A DNA stretch of 63,916 bases from Clostridium sp. HBUAS56010 (GCF_007115105.1 NZ_SULJ01000014.1:17237-81152); one strand, 5' to 3'. Counted from the first letter of the stretch, positions 9,761-19,583 are shown. Translations and numbers: made by a program. The notes: generated by a model from the sequence alone, not told the origin.

Positions 9761-10991
9761 CTGAATATGATCCCAATGGGAACCGCACCGTTATGGAGTA
9801 TGATGAACGGAACCAGATGACGAAAATAACAGATCCTTCCGGTGCAGCAACCATGTATGAGTATGATATGGAAGGACATTTAATTGGGATTACAAATGCC
9901 ATGGGAAAATCTCATACCTATGTTTATGAAGAGGCAGGGCAGCTGGTCAGTGAGACGGATGTACTGGGAAATAAGACCTGCTATGAGTATAATGAGTTGG
10001 AAAAATGTATTTGTATGACAGATCCGGAGAAGCGAAAGACTGTTTATGAATATGCGCAGGGTGGAAATCTGATACGCCGCCAGAATCATAAAGGAAATTT
10101 TATTGAAATTACCTATGATTGTGTGAATCAGCCAATAAAGGTGAAAAGTAGTTTTGGAGAGGAAAAGAGCTATACATATAATGCTGCGGGAAAAGTGACT
10201 TCCATGACGGATGCACTGGGAAATATAACCTATTATGAATACTCTCCTGGCGGGAAGCTGACCTCAGTGATTGATGCGGCAGGGAACCGGACGGAATATG
10301 CTTATGATGGTATGGGAGAATTAATTACCATTTGCCAGCATGAGGGAAAGAGCATCCTGCTAAATGGAACGGAGAATTTCCAGGGAAAAAGCATTTTCGA
10401 TAAAAATCAGGTTCATATAACCCAATATGAACGTAATCTCCTTGGGAAGATTGAGACAATCATCAATCCCCTTGGCATTAAGGAGCATTTTTCCTATGAT
10501 TTAGCTGGAAAAATGACCTTGAAAAGGGATGGAGAAGGATATGAAACTTATTATGCTTACAATCCCCAGGGAGAAATGGAGCAGATCACTTATGCCGACG
10601 GGCGAAGCGTTGTATTCTCTTACAATCCCTTACGACAGTTGATTGAAGTACAGGACTGGCTGGGAACAACCAGAATAGAGCCGGATGAGGTTGGAAGAGC
10701 AAAGAAAATCATTGATTATAAAGGACGTGAAGTTTCTTATCAGTGGGGAAAGACAGGAGAACGCAAAGCACTGACTTATCCAGGTGGACGAACTGTATCT
10801 TATGAGATGGAATTATTACCAGCTATGATTATAATTCTGTGGGACAGCTAAACAGACTAACCCATCATCAGGCTGGGAAGATATTGGATCAATATGAATA
10901 TGATTATGACCTTATGGGAAATAAAACTTCCATAAAAAAACAGCGGAAGGTTGAAATCTCCTCAACAGACGGAAATTCACGGGAGATAAAA
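9745..10991 (+). pseudogene. Displaced Rhs core fragment (deleted and frameshifted)
   Basis: A near-copy of the middle of the Rhs gene (about 5925-7330), with long identical runs such as the segments around D-P-E-K-R-K-T and T-E-N-F-Q-G-K-S. It lacks the N-terminal module, the core end and a tip. One YD unit is contracted at its start. A 63-base in-frame deletion lies near 10063 relative to 6251-6313. A ~100-base deletion near 10806 (relative to ~7059-7158) changes frame, so the reading passes from 9745-10851 to 10839-11033. No convincing start is present. It could serve as a recombination donor for the upstream gene. Confidence 0.85.
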
Positions 10992-11020
10992 TTGAAAAAG
11001 AGGAATACACTGGTGAACAT

Positions 11021-11311
11021 ATGGAAATTATGATTAAAAATTCATCAGAATTATCGTCATATTTAAAGCAGTATAATATTTCTGATTTAAAATATAAAGT
11101 AGACTGGAATAAAGAGTTTATTTTGATGACATATCCATATGAAATAAGTAAATGTACATTTAGTTTATCTAATGATAAAGATAGGTTTCATGTTATGGAT
11201 ATTATATATAGAAAAACTTCTTCGTCAAATCTTAATATTTATATTGTAAAGGGAAGGAATTTTGTTACATGGGAAGCATCAGGAGCACATAAAGACATAC
11301 GATTTGAATGA
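11021..11311 (+). CDS. Small orphan immunity-like protein
   Basis: A 96-residue soluble protein with no signal or membrane segment, starting at 11021 with GGTGA five bases upstream. It directly follows the displaced Rhs fragment, where orphan immunity genes typically persist in Rhs arrays. A copy of its 3' end lies at 9655-9760. Its family is not recognised. Immunity function is inferred from position and duplication. Confidence 0.5.
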   Translation: MEIMIKNSSELSSYLKQYNISDLKYKVDWNKEFILMTYPYEISKCTFSLSNDKDRFHVMDIIYRKTSSSNLNIYIVKGRNFVTWEASGAHKDIRFE

Positions 11312-11321
11312 ATTTAATTCT

Positions 11322-11425
11322 GAATATGAATGCAATCTGCTTGGAAAAATTGAAACGATCATTAATTTTCTTGGTCTAAAAGAGTATTATGCTCATGATC
11401 TGGCAGAAAAAATTAATAACAGATA
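11322..11425 (+). pseudogene. Third Rhs shard
   Basis: Reads Y-E-C-N-L-L-G-K-I-E-T-I-I-N-F-L-G-L-K-E-Y-Y-A-H-D-L-A before a stop. This is clearly related to Y-E-R-N-L-L-G-K-I-E-T-I-T-N-P-L-G-I-K-E-H-F-S-Y-D-L-A in the full Rhs protein. It has no start and only about 33 codons. With 9745-10991 it shows that at least two Rhs cassettes were displaced here. The flanking bases to 11557 hold nothing else convincing. Confidence 0.7.
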
Positions 11426-11557
11426 GAGACAAGGCGATTAAAGCTTTAAGGATTTATGCAAAAATATAGAAGTGAAAAGGGAAAAGCGACTGATGCATAT
11501 TGTTATTATCAGCTTGAATAGAAAATACCTAAGAAAAGAATAAAGTGAGGAAAAGAA

Positions 11558-11752
11558 ATGTTGGATTTTATAGTAATAATTTTAATGATCTTATTTACAG
11601 GGAAAATGCTTATAACACCAACCCATGAAATGATTCAGAAATATCCTAAAATACCATCTCCAATAGTAGCAAAAATTGGGGCGGGGATTGCTTTTGTACT
11701 TGGAATGGGGCTGGCAGTGTTACAAATACTTATGTGGATGGGGAAATTATAA
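11558..11752 (+). CDS. Small two-helix membrane protein
   Basis: A 64-residue protein with two hydrophobic segments (residues 2-18 and 39-60) separated by a polar, proline-containing loop. GTGAGGAAAAG precedes the ATG. It lies inside the decayed Rhs cassette region, so a leftover membrane immunity protein is possible, but no family is recognised. Confidence 0.45.
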   Translation: MLDFIVIILMILFTGKMLITPTHEMIQKYPKIPSPIVAKIGAGIAFVLGMGLAVLQILMWMGKL

Positions 11753-11785
11753 TAAAACATATTAAAAATAAAAAAATGGTGGAGA

Positions 11786-11945
11786 ATGGTTAAAAAACTA
11801 TCTTCGTTTTTGCTTTTAGGCTTTTTGTCAATAGATGGCTGGAATGTTATGGTTTGCAACTTTGATATATTACGCAGTTAAGCACCAAATGTTTTATATA
11901 AGTATTTTAGGAATAGATGTAGCTTTTTCTCCTGTATTTTATTAA
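11786..11945 (+). pseudogene. Possible broken small membrane protein gene
   Basis: Two overlapping hydrophobic reading frames: one from 11786 (M-V-K-K-L-S-S-F-L-L-L-G-F-L) and another from 11835 to 11945 (M-A-G-M-L-W-F-A-T-L-I-Y-Y). Neither alone looks complete, and a single frameshift near 11830 would join them. It could be one more immunity remnant. Evidence is weak. Confidence 0.25.
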
Positions 11946-11984
11946 AATGTAATAGTACGAAAAGATAAAGGAGTATTTAAACCA

Positions 11985-14972
11985 ATGGATAATGAAGTTA
12001 ACCTAATTAAGTACTGGAGGAACAGCCTTGCAGATGCAGCAAGGAAAAATATAGATAAAAAGAAGCTAGAGGCAGCTTTTCCAGTCTCTCCATGTGATAT
12101 ACAAAATGGAATAATAGAGGCTTGTTTAGCGGGAAAAATATTTTATGAAGCCTCCAGAATTAAAAGAGAAAATCATAATAGTGATCCTGAAAAAGAGGAA
12201 TATATTGATATACTGATTTGTCCTATAAAAGCAATGGCAAAGGTGGAACATGGTTCTGAGATTGATACATTGGAACAAATTATTACACCTCTTTGGATTC
12301 CCGCGGTCATGTCAAGAAGTGGCAGACTTTTACCTAAACCAAATAGTTTTCCTTGGATTCCCAGAGACTTGCTTGAACCAGCTTTCGGAAAAATAACTAC
12401 AGTAGGCTGCGTGACCGATGTCGATGATTATTTAACAATACATAAGCAGGTATTTCGACAAGAGGAGGGCTTTAGAGGTGTATGGGAATATAGTAAGGCT
12501 ATGTTTGAACATGTAGTGAAATGCAAAATGGATGAATATAAGATTGAAAACTATGAAATTGAATCTCATTCATATATACTTTTAGAGTCACCCGTTCAAG
12601 GAGCCGCCAGAAATATCATTAATTTATATGACAATATCACAAGAGATAACCAGATCCCATTGCTTCTGAAGAATTACGCCAATATTGATGATGCCAAGCT
12701 GACAAAACTTCTTGATACGAATGAAGAGATGGAAATCTGCAAAAGACATATTGGACAAATGGGATATAAATTTTCATTATCACTCTCCCAACGGCAATCC
12801 ATGCACCATATCCTTACCTTAGAGCATGGTCAGATGCTGGCAGTAAATGGTCCCCCTGGAACGGGGAAGACGACTCTTTTGCAAAGCGTAGTTGCGTCGA
12901 TGTGGATAGAGGCTGCACTAAAAGAGGAAGAACCTCCTGTCATTGTTGCCGCTTCCGCAAATAATCAGGCAGTAACCAACATCATTGATAGTTTTGGTAA
13001 AATTGACGAGTCGGACACTTCATTATTGTCTGGCAGGTGGCTTCATGACGTCAATAGTTATGGTTTATATTGTCCATCTCAGGATAAAGTTAGAAAAACA
13101 AAAGGGGAATTTCAAATAGCTGATTGTTCGGCAAAATATAGAGGACCGTTTCCTGAAAAAGTTGAAGATTCAAAATATGTGAAGGAAAACAGGGGATACT
13201 TCGTGTCAAAATGCTCACAGTATGCTGAAAAGGAACTGTCAGATCTTTCTGATTGTTTGGAATTTTTACATACTGATTTGAAGTGTGCTGTATTAAAAAT
13301 TGATGAAGGAATTGCTCTGTTTGAAACATATACCAGACATAAGGAAAAGATATTACCACTTTATTCACAATATAATGGTATAGAAGCGTATCTGGAACAG
13401 AAGAAGCTAGAGGTTCATAAGCTGGAATCTGAAATTGAAGAGTTAAAGAAAGTAAAAGATGGCTGGCTGGAACATTTTATAAAACAACACTGGTTGCTAA
13501 ATTTATTTGCATTTTTACCTCCTGTAAAAAATTTAATTATGTTAAAAAACAGGCGTTACCATAATCTTACCAATTATACGATTGAAGCCGATTTTTCAAA
13601 TCAGGACGATATATTAAACTTCATGGATAGCAAAAAAAGAAATCTGGAGAAACTGAAAAAAGATGCGGAAACAGATCTAAAAAATGCAGATGATAATTGG
13701 AAAGGGTTAAAGGATTTAAATCGTATTCTCTTGGTATGGCTGGAGGAAAATGAGATTAAGTGGGAAAAGAAAAGCAGTATAGATGGTGTCAACAGCGCAC
13801 AAAGAGAAATAAAGGATTTATATGACGTACTATCCTTTATGGATATTAATTTAAGATATAAAGCCTTTAAAATTGCTACTCATTACTGGGAATGCAGATG
13901 GCTTATTCAAATGGAGGAACAAATAAATAGTAACTATAAAGAGACTGTAAACCAGGAAAATATGAAAAAGAAATGGCAAAGATATGCGAAGCTTACTCCG
14001 TGTATTGTGTCAACCTTTTATATGATCCCGAAGTTTTTTACAGCGTGGCGAGGCGATGAACAACCTTTGTATGATTTTATCGATTTGCTGATTATTGATG
14101 AAGCCGGACAAGTTCCTGCTGAAATTGCAGGAGCTGTGTTCTCTCTTGCAAAAAAATCAATTGTTGTTGGAGATCTGCTTCAAATAGAACCGGTTTGGAG
14201 TATCAACGAGAGCATTGACATTGGAAACTTGAAAAGGTACCATATCATTCAATCTGATCGTGATTGTGATGTGGATACATTTTTAAAAACTGGAATGGCA
14301 GCTTCTTGCGGAAGTGTAATGAAAATAGCACAAAGGGCAAGTAAATATCAAAAATATGAAGTTGAACGGGGAATGTTTTTGTCTGAGCATAGAAGATGCT
14401 TCAGTGACATTATTGAATATTGCAATGAACTTGCTTATAAAGGACGGTTGAAGCCCAAAAGGAAAGATGTCTCTGGTATGCCTCTGCCGCGTATGGGATA
14501 CCGAAACATAAAGGGGAAGGCAACACAATCAGGAGGCAGTTGGGGAAATCGGGAAGAAGCGAAAAAAATTGCTGAGTGGATAAGAGACAATGGAAGCCAG
14601 CTTGAACATTTTTATTCGGAAGAAGCCGATAAAAAAAAGGAGTTAAAGACAATTATTGGAATCGTTACACCGTTTGCCTATCAAGGCAGGCTTATAAAGA
14701 CAGAGCTAAGGAATTTAAAAATCAATGATATAACGGTTGGGACGGTACATTCCCTTCAAGGCGCAGAAAGAAATATAATTATTTTCTCATCCGTTTATGA
14801 CTCTGGTCAGAAGAACGGAACATTCTTTTTCGATCAAGGTCCTAATATGCTCAATGTAGCGGTGTCAAGGGCAAAAGACAGCTTTTTGGTATTTGGTGAT
14901 ATGGGAATTTTTGATGAAAATAGTAATAAGCCATCTGGAATTTTAAGAAAATATTTAAAAGCTTGTATATAA
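11985..14972 (+). CDS. Large SF1 (Upf1/Dna2-like) helicase-type ATPase
   Basis: A 995-residue protein. The N-terminal ~260 residues are unassigned. Walker A G-P-P-G-T-G-K-T-T lies at ~289, a charged coiled-coil-like insertion at ~400-580, Walker B I-I-D-E-A-G-Q-V-P at ~703 with a V-V-G-D-L-L-Q-I-E-P motif III region, and the C-terminal RecA-like half contains V-G-T-V-H-S-L-Q-G-A-E (~918) and N-V-A-V-S-R-A-K-D. These are motifs of superfamily 1B helicases. It has no nuclease signature that I can see. The next gene (Hsp70-like) starts 43 bases downstream. Such helicases occur in DNA repair, defence and uncharacterised accessory loci; the substrate is unknown. Confidence 0.85.
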   Translation: MDNEVNLIKYWRNSLADAARKNIDKKKLEAAFPVSPCDIQNGIIEACLAGKIFYEASRIKRENHNSDPEKEEYIDILICPIKAMAKVEHGSEIDTLEQIITPLWIPAVMSRSGRLLPKPNSFPWIPRDLLEPAFGKITTVGCVTDVDDYLTIHKQVFRQEEGFRGVWEYSKAMFEHVVKCKMDEYKIENYEIESHSYILLESPVQGAARNIINLYDNITRDNQIPLLLKNYANIDDAKLTKLLDTNEEMEICKRHIGQMGYKFSLSLSQRQSMHHILTLEHGQMLAVNGPPGTGKTTLLQSVVASMWIEAALKEEEPPVIVAASANNQAVTNIIDSFGKIDESDTSLLSGRWLHDVNSYGLYCPSQDKVRKTKGEFQIADCSAKYRGPFPEKVEDSKYVKENRGYFVSKCSQYAEKELSDLSDCLEFLHTDLKCAVLKIDEGIALFETYTRHKEKILPLYSQYNGIEAYLEQKKLEVHKLESEIEELKKVKDGWLEHFIKQHWLLNLFAFLPPVKNLIMLKNRRYHNLTNYTIEADFSNQDDILNFMDSKKRNLEKLKKDAETDLKNADDNWKGLKDLNRILLVWLEENEIKWEKKSSIDGVNSAQREIKDLYDVLSFMDINLRYKAFKIATHYWECRWLIQMEEQINSNYKETVNQENMKKKWQRYAKLTPCIVSTFYMIPKFFTAWRGDEQPLYDFIDLLIIDEAGQVPAEIAGAVFSLAKKSIVVGDLLQIEPVWSINESIDIGNLKRYHIIQSDRDCDVDTFLKTGMAASCGSVMKIAQRASKYQKYEVERGMFLSEHRRCFSDIIEYCNELAYKGRLKPKRKDVSGMPLPRMGYRNIKGKATQSGGSWGNREEAKKIAEWIRDNGSQLEHFYSEEADKKKELKTIIGIVTPFAYQGRLIKTELRNLKINDITVGTVHSLQGAERNIIIFSSVYDSGQKNGTFFFDQGPNMLNVAVSRAKDSFLVFGDMGIFDENSNKPSGILRKYLKACI

Positions 14973-15014
14973 TTTATAGTTAATATTATTAGTCAAAAGA
15001 GTAGGGGGAATAAA

Positions 15015-17633
15015 ATGGATAAGTATGGATATGTGTTAAAGAGGGAAGAAAAGAAGTTTCCCAATGAACGTTATCATAAAGCGGAACTGGAGTTAATGAC
15101 TACGTTTCAATTACGTGAAATATGCAGGAAAGAAAAAATTCTTCATGGGGTTATAAATTCGTTAGATAAAGAAGAGTTGATCAGGACAATTGTCCGTTTT
15201 AGGGGGGCAGATGAGTATTACCTGATTGATCAACATAATGAGACCGGGGTTCAGTCATTGGAGAATCTGCTAAAAGTGACCAGGCTTCAGGAAGAACAGG
15301 ATTTGCATCTGCAATGCAGCTCTAAGATAGTGGCTTATGAAGGACTCTCTATTGACTATTATGATGGCTTGACAATTCCATATGAGGAATCTTTGGCAGG
15401 GACTAATGCTTTTGTGGTTGGTGGCGATATGACTTTATGTGCCATTTTAAATGTGGTTTCTAAGGGAACCAGAACTGATTGTTTATATTTGACCAAAGCG
15501 GCTGAACTTCCATGTAAGGAATCCTCTATTAAAAATTACAGCCTTTATTGCATGAGACAAAAGGAATCACAGCTTTTATATCAGATATATAATGGGAAAT
15601 ATGAGTTTAATCCACAATACCTTTCTGTATATAGGGTGCCTTTGCTGGATTTTGGAGTCATGGCTCCAGTTGCTTTATCAATGCCTCTGGCAATGGACTT
15701 CGGGACATCTAATACTACTGCAGGAGTTTATCTGGATCGTCAGTATTTTGAGAAAACAGGACTAAGGGAGGGAGAGCTTGGATTAAAATCCAATTCTATT
15801 AATTATGTTCCCTTTTATAATAAATCGGTAGACTGGGAAGAAACTACATTGTTTCCCAGTGTGGTGGGTGTACAGTCTGTAGAATCCGGTAAACCTCATT
15901 TTTTGTTTGGATATAATGCGATTAAACTGGTGGAGTCCAGTTATATTGATGAAGGGTTTTGCGTTTTTTACGATATTAAAAGATGGGTTGGGGATTACGA
16001 AAAACAGGAAGAAATTACAGATCGGCAGGGGAGAAGAGGATTTGTATCCAGAAAGGAAATACTAAGAGAGTATTTTGAATATATTATAATGGCTGCTCGA
16101 AATCGTTTTAAATGTGATGTTAAGAGTGTACATATATCCTGTCCGGTAAAACAAAAGACCCAGTTTCAACGATTGTTTTCAGATATTCTTTCAGAATATA
16201 CAGTAGAGAAGAATGATATGATTGATGAAGGAGTATCTGTTTTGTATAATACAATATCTGGTATGATTCAAAAAGGAAATGTTCAGGAGGGGGAAGAATA
16301 TAAGGCATTGATTATTGACTGCGGAGGTGGCACTACAGATCTTAGCTCATGCCGTTTTCGGGTTTGGGACAAACGGGTCTCATACCAAATTGAAATAGAT
16401 ACTGCCTACGAAAATGGAGATACGGATTTTGGGGGAAATAATATCACCTTTCGAATTATGCAGCTTTTAAAAATATCCATCGTAAATCAATTGTATAAAT
16501 CTTCTCTTTTATCTGAGAGGGAAATTCTGTCTGGGTATGATATTGATGTATTCCGATATGTAGATCAAAATGGAAAAGCAAAGCTGTACCAGGAGTTAGA
16601 GGAAGAATATAAAAAGGCAGAAGCATATATACCTACCCGTTTTCGTGAATACGAGAACCGGAGCAGAGCAGATTATTATAAGGTGAAGAACAATTTTTAC
16701 TTTTTGTTTCATCTGGCAGAAGTAATAAAGAAGGAATTCTATAATCATGTAGGTACGCTTCGTGTTGCATTGTCATCTTCAGAAGTGATAGAGAGTGCTA
16801 CGAACTGGATTCATGTAGATAAATGGAAAATGTCCTGCCGTATGAACCAAGAACTTGAGATTTTTAAAGAATTTCCAACTGTTTATTTTAGTATCTATGA
16901 GTTGGAATTATTATTAAAGGGGGATATCTACGCAGTTATTCAAAAATTTATAGATGGAATGTATGAAGATGATGTCCTTGAGGATTATTCCATTATTAAA
17001 CTAACAGGGCAGTCTTGCAAAATAGATGTTTTCCGTGATGCACTAAAGGAATTTGTTCCTGGTAAAGCAATTCGTTTTAAACGGAAAAGTGGTGATTTGA
17101 CCAAAGATTATGAATTAAAGATGACTTGTGTAGATGGTGCCTTGCAGTATTTAAAGGATAAAAAATATGGATTTGCCGATGTAACGGTTCGAACACAAGA
17201 ACCGGCACTTCCCTATCAAATTACAGCATTTACTCATAATGGCGAAGAAGTGATATTAATTCATGAGTTAAAGAGAAATACTACTAGTGGAATGATATCC
17301 AGGAATATGGAGGATTTAACTCTAAAGCTGTATTTAAAAGATTTGGCAGGCAAAGAACGGTATCAGTATTCGTTCTATACTTCTCCGAATGATTTTAAAG
17401 AGAAGAATTATGAAGAAATACAACAAATTTATGGACAACGCATTCCACAGGCCGATACAGATAATATAATTGAACAAGAAGTAAAGTTCTTTGTATGGGC
17501 AAGACCTCTTGATTTGGCATTTTCTGTAGTTCCATTATATCGAAAGGAGAAGAAATTATATCTCGGAAAAGAAGAAGAATTTTATTTTGAGAATGATGGA
17601 TGGGTTCAAAACTTTTTTGATGGAATGAAATAA
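15015..17633 (+). CDS. Hsp70/actin-fold ATPase with SAP-like N-terminus
   Basis: An 872-residue protein. Residues ~20-67 (L-E-L-M-T-T-F-Q-L-R-E-I-C-R then K-E-E-L-I-R-T-I-V) resemble a SAP or Rho-N-type helix-extension-helix motif, which often binds DNA or RNA. The actin/Hsp70 ATPase fold starts at ~226 with phosphate 1 motif M-D-F-G-T-S-N-T-T-A-G, and phosphate 2 motif I-I-D-C-G-G-G-T-T-D-L-S lies at ~433. An adenosine-type motif may be K-L-T-G-Q-S-C-K at ~665. The C-terminus is beta-rich and not a standard DnaK substrate domain. Start 15015 has GTAGGGGG upstream. Pairing with an SF1 helicase suggests a dedicated ATP-driven machine; function unknown. Confidence 0.8.
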   Translation: MDKYGYVLKREEKKFPNERYHKAELELMTTFQLREICRKEKILHGVINSLDKEELIRTIVRFRGADEYYLIDQHNETGVQSLENLLKVTRLQEEQDLHLQCSSKIVAYEGLSIDYYDGLTIPYEESLAGTNAFVVGGDMTLCAILNVVSKGTRTDCLYLTKAAELPCKESSIKNYSLYCMRQKESQLLYQIYNGKYEFNPQYLSVYRVPLLDFGVMAPVALSMPLAMDFGTSNTTAGVYLDRQYFEKTGLREGELGLKSNSINYVPFYNKSVDWEETTLFPSVVGVQSVESGKPHFLFGYNAIKLVESSYIDEGFCVFYDIKRWVGDYEKQEEITDRQGRRGFVSRKEILREYFEYIIMAARNRFKCDVKSVHISCPVKQKTQFQRLFSDILSEYTVEKNDMIDEGVSVLYNTISGMIQKGNVQEGEEYKALIIDCGGGTTDLSSCRFRVWDKRVSYQIEIDTAYENGDTDFGGNNITFRIMQLLKISIVNQLYKSSLLSEREILSGYDIDVFRYVDQNGKAKLYQELEEEYKKAEAYIPTRFREYENRSRADYYKVKNNFYFLFHLAEVIKKEFYNHVGTLRVALSSSEVIESATNWIHVDKWKMSCRMNQELEIFKEFPTVYFSIYELELLLKGDIYAVIQKFIDGMYEDDVLEDYSIIKLTGQSCKIDVFRDALKEFVPGKAIRFKRKSGDLTKDYELKMTCVDGALQYLKDKKYGFADVTVRTQEPALPYQITAFTHNGEEVILIHELKRNTTSGMISRNMEDLTLKLYLKDLAGKERYQYSFYTSPNDFKEKNYEEIQQIYGQRIPQADTDNIIEQEVKFFVWARPLDLAFSVVPLYRKEKKLYLGKEEEFYFENDGWVQNFFDGMK

Positions 17634-17700
17634 TAAGAAACAGATGTTTAGAGAAAAAACAGAAGACAAACAGATAAATCATCAGAAAGGAATTAAACAG

Positions 17701-18477
17701 ATGCAAAATTTATATCCACTGTTTGAGCGAAATAGAATTTTGAAAAAGGAATTATTATGGTCTTTGCGGGACTACTCTTTTGCGCATATTCAACTGGAAT
17801 ATCAGGAGTATGAACAGGGAATTCTGCGAGGGTGTAATCTAAGAGTTGAGGAAAAAGAATTAGTGGTTGGCAAGGGAATCTTAAAATTTAAAGAATTTGT
17901 CTGTCTATTGACAGAGGAACAGCGCATTCCCTATACTTCCATGGATCAAATACAATATTTAAAAATTAGTGTAGACATAGACAAGAACTCTCAGGATTAT
18001 ATTGCTTATCAGATGAAAATTTTTCTTACAATAATGGAAGAAAAAAAGGGGAATGAGTTTGAACTATGCCGGTTTCATTTAAGAAATGGAGCAAAGCTAA
18101 GGGACTCCTATAAGGATTTTACAGATATGGAAACGGAATATGATACGGTTAATTTAATTTATTCCGATTGGGCAGGGCTGGGAGGAAAAACTATGAATCC
18201 GGTTATTACACGGTATTTTGCTAAACTTTTATTAGAGAGTGAAGGCAGTGATTTAGAAGACCGGGCATTTGCCTATTTATGTTTGAGTAAATCTGGAGCC
18301 ATACCTATTAAACCATTGATGTCTTATATCAACAGACGCAGTGGAAGGATAATGGAGGAAAAATTAAATAATCTACTTTTATATCAGTATTTGAATCAAA
18401 TTATTAATGAGTCTCAAAAAGGAGTGAAACAAGATACCGGAAGCAAAAAAGAAAGACGAAAAATATTAGTTGATTAG
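17701..18477 (+). CDS. Unrecognised partner of the helicase/Hsp70 pair
   Basis: The ATG at 17701 is chosen because AAAGGA lies eight bases upstream; the frame also allows a start at 17644 with no clear RBS. The 258-residue product begins N-L-Y-P-L-F-E-R-N-R-I-L-K-K, then has a beta-rich stretch (G-I-L-R-G-C-N-L-R-V, L-V-V-G-K-G-I-L-K-F) at ~45-75 and a helical, basic C-terminus. The beta stretch loosely recalls phage baseplate or fibre modules, which would fit a contractile-injection locus, but this is only a resemblance. It is the last gene of the island and is followed by a terminator. Confidence 0.55.
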   Translation: MQNLYPLFERNRILKKELLWSLRDYSFAHIQLEYQEYEQGILRGCNLRVEEKELVVGKGILKFKEFVCLLTEEQRIPYTSMDQIQYLKISVDIDKNSQDYIAYQMKIFLTIMEEKKGNEFELCRFHLRNGAKLRDSYKDFTDMETEYDTVNLIYSDWAGLGGKTMNPVITRYFAKLLLESEGSDLEDRAFAYLCLSKSGAIPIKPLMSYINRRSGRIMEEKLNNLLLYQYLNQIINESQKGVKQDTGSKKERRKILVD

Positions 18478-18521
18478 TCAGAATAGCTGGTTCTATGATA
18501 GAAATTGATTACAAAATGAAA

Positions 18522-18560
18522 GGGCAAAAACAGTTATTCAGATACTGCGTTTGCTTTTTT
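18522..18560 (+). terminator. Intrinsic terminator after the helicase/Hsp70 operon
   Basis: GCAAAAACAG and CTGCGTTTGC pair with a two-base internal mismatch around an 11-base loop, followed by six T. It lies 45 bases after the last operon gene. The rest of 18561-18727 shows no convincing gene; a start-less frame reading E-F-W-A-N-S-K-I-K ends at 18690 and may be a relic. Confidence 0.6.
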
Positions 18561-18727
18561 CATTGTCGAAACTGATCATAGGGAAGCATCTGAATTTTGG
18601 GCGAATAGTAAAATAAAATCATATTTTTTCATAATGGCAGACAATGGGTGGTGTGAGCAGAACAACATTCCGCCGATTAGTATTGTGTTATAGACTACAT
18701 CACCAAAAGCAGTAGAGAATCGAAATT

Positions 18728-19546
18728 ATGGGATATTATGTTACGGTGCAAGACAATGTGAACATTTACGTAGAAGATTTAAACCCGGACTGCAAGGATA
18801 CCATTCTTTTCCTTCATGGCTGGCCTGGAAGCCATAAGCTTTTTGAATATCAGTTTAATGTTCTTCCCAGTTTGGGATTTCGATGCATAGGAATTGATAC
18901 CAGAGGATTTGGCGAGTCTGACAAACCGTTCTGCGGGTATGACTATGCCCGTCTGGCAGACGATGTGAAAGGGGTTATTGATGCCCTGGGACTTAAGGAT
19001 ATTACATTAGTTGGACATTCCACAGGAGGTTCTATTGCGATCAAGTACATGGGCAGACATAATCAATATGGTGTATCCAGGTTAGTACTGGTTGCAGCAG
19101 CAGCTCCCAGCCTAATCAAACGCCCTGACTTTCCATATGGGGTTAATAAGGATACGATCTTAAATCTGATTAAGGAAACCTATGTGGACCGGCCAAACAT
19201 GCTTACTAACTTTGGAAATACATTCTTTTTCAAACTGATTACCTATCCCTTCTCCCAGTGGTTTTTCCAGATTGGTCTTCAGGCGGCTGGCTGGGCAACA
19301 GCAGCTATTGAAAAAACCTGGATTGAAGAGGTTTTATTTCAGGAGTTATCTGAGATTACAGTTCCAACCTTAATTATCCATGGAATTCATGATAAGATAG
19401 TGCCTTTTGAATTAGGTGAGATCCAGCATCAGTATATTAGAAGTTCCACTCTATTACCTTTTGAGTTCAGCGGTCATGCGTCTTTTTATGATCAAATGGA
19501 CGAATTTGATAAGGTCCTGTCAGATTTTGCAAAAGGAGACTGTTAG
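18728..19546 (+). CDS. Alpha/beta-hydrolase
   Basis: A 272-residue cytoplasmic alpha/beta hydrolase. It shows the oxyanion motif H-G-W-P-G at ~32, D-T-R-G-F-G-E-S-D at ~60, the nucleophile elbow G-H-S-T-G-G at ~97 (Ser nucleophile), the acid in H-G-I-H-D-K-I-V-P at ~220 and the catalytic His in S-G-H-A-S-F at ~252. It resembles the haloperoxidase/esterase-type branch; the substrate cannot be read. It is a single gene with a weak RBS between two terminator-like hairpins. Confidence 0.85.
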   Translation: MGYYVTVQDNVNIYVEDLNPDCKDTILFLHGWPGSHKLFEYQFNVLPSLGFRCIGIDTRGFGESDKPFCGYDYARLADDVKGVIDALGLKDITLVGHSTGGSIAIKYMGRHNQYGVSRLVLVAAAAPSLIKRPDFPYGVNKDTILNLIKETYVDRPNMLTNFGNTFFFKLITYPFSQWFFQIGLQAAGWATAAIEKTWIEEVLFQELSEITVPTLIIHGIHDKIVPFELGEIQHQYIRSSTLLPFEFSGHASFYDQMDEFDKVLSDFAKGDC

Positions 19547-19583
19547 TAAGAAATGGGTGAAAGAAAGTAAACGCTACATAGGT

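Noticed and set aside
18572-18690. Start-less frame after the helicase/Hsp70 operon terminator
   Set aside because: It looks vaguely coding but has no start, no RBS and no match I recognise; noted only as a possible relic.
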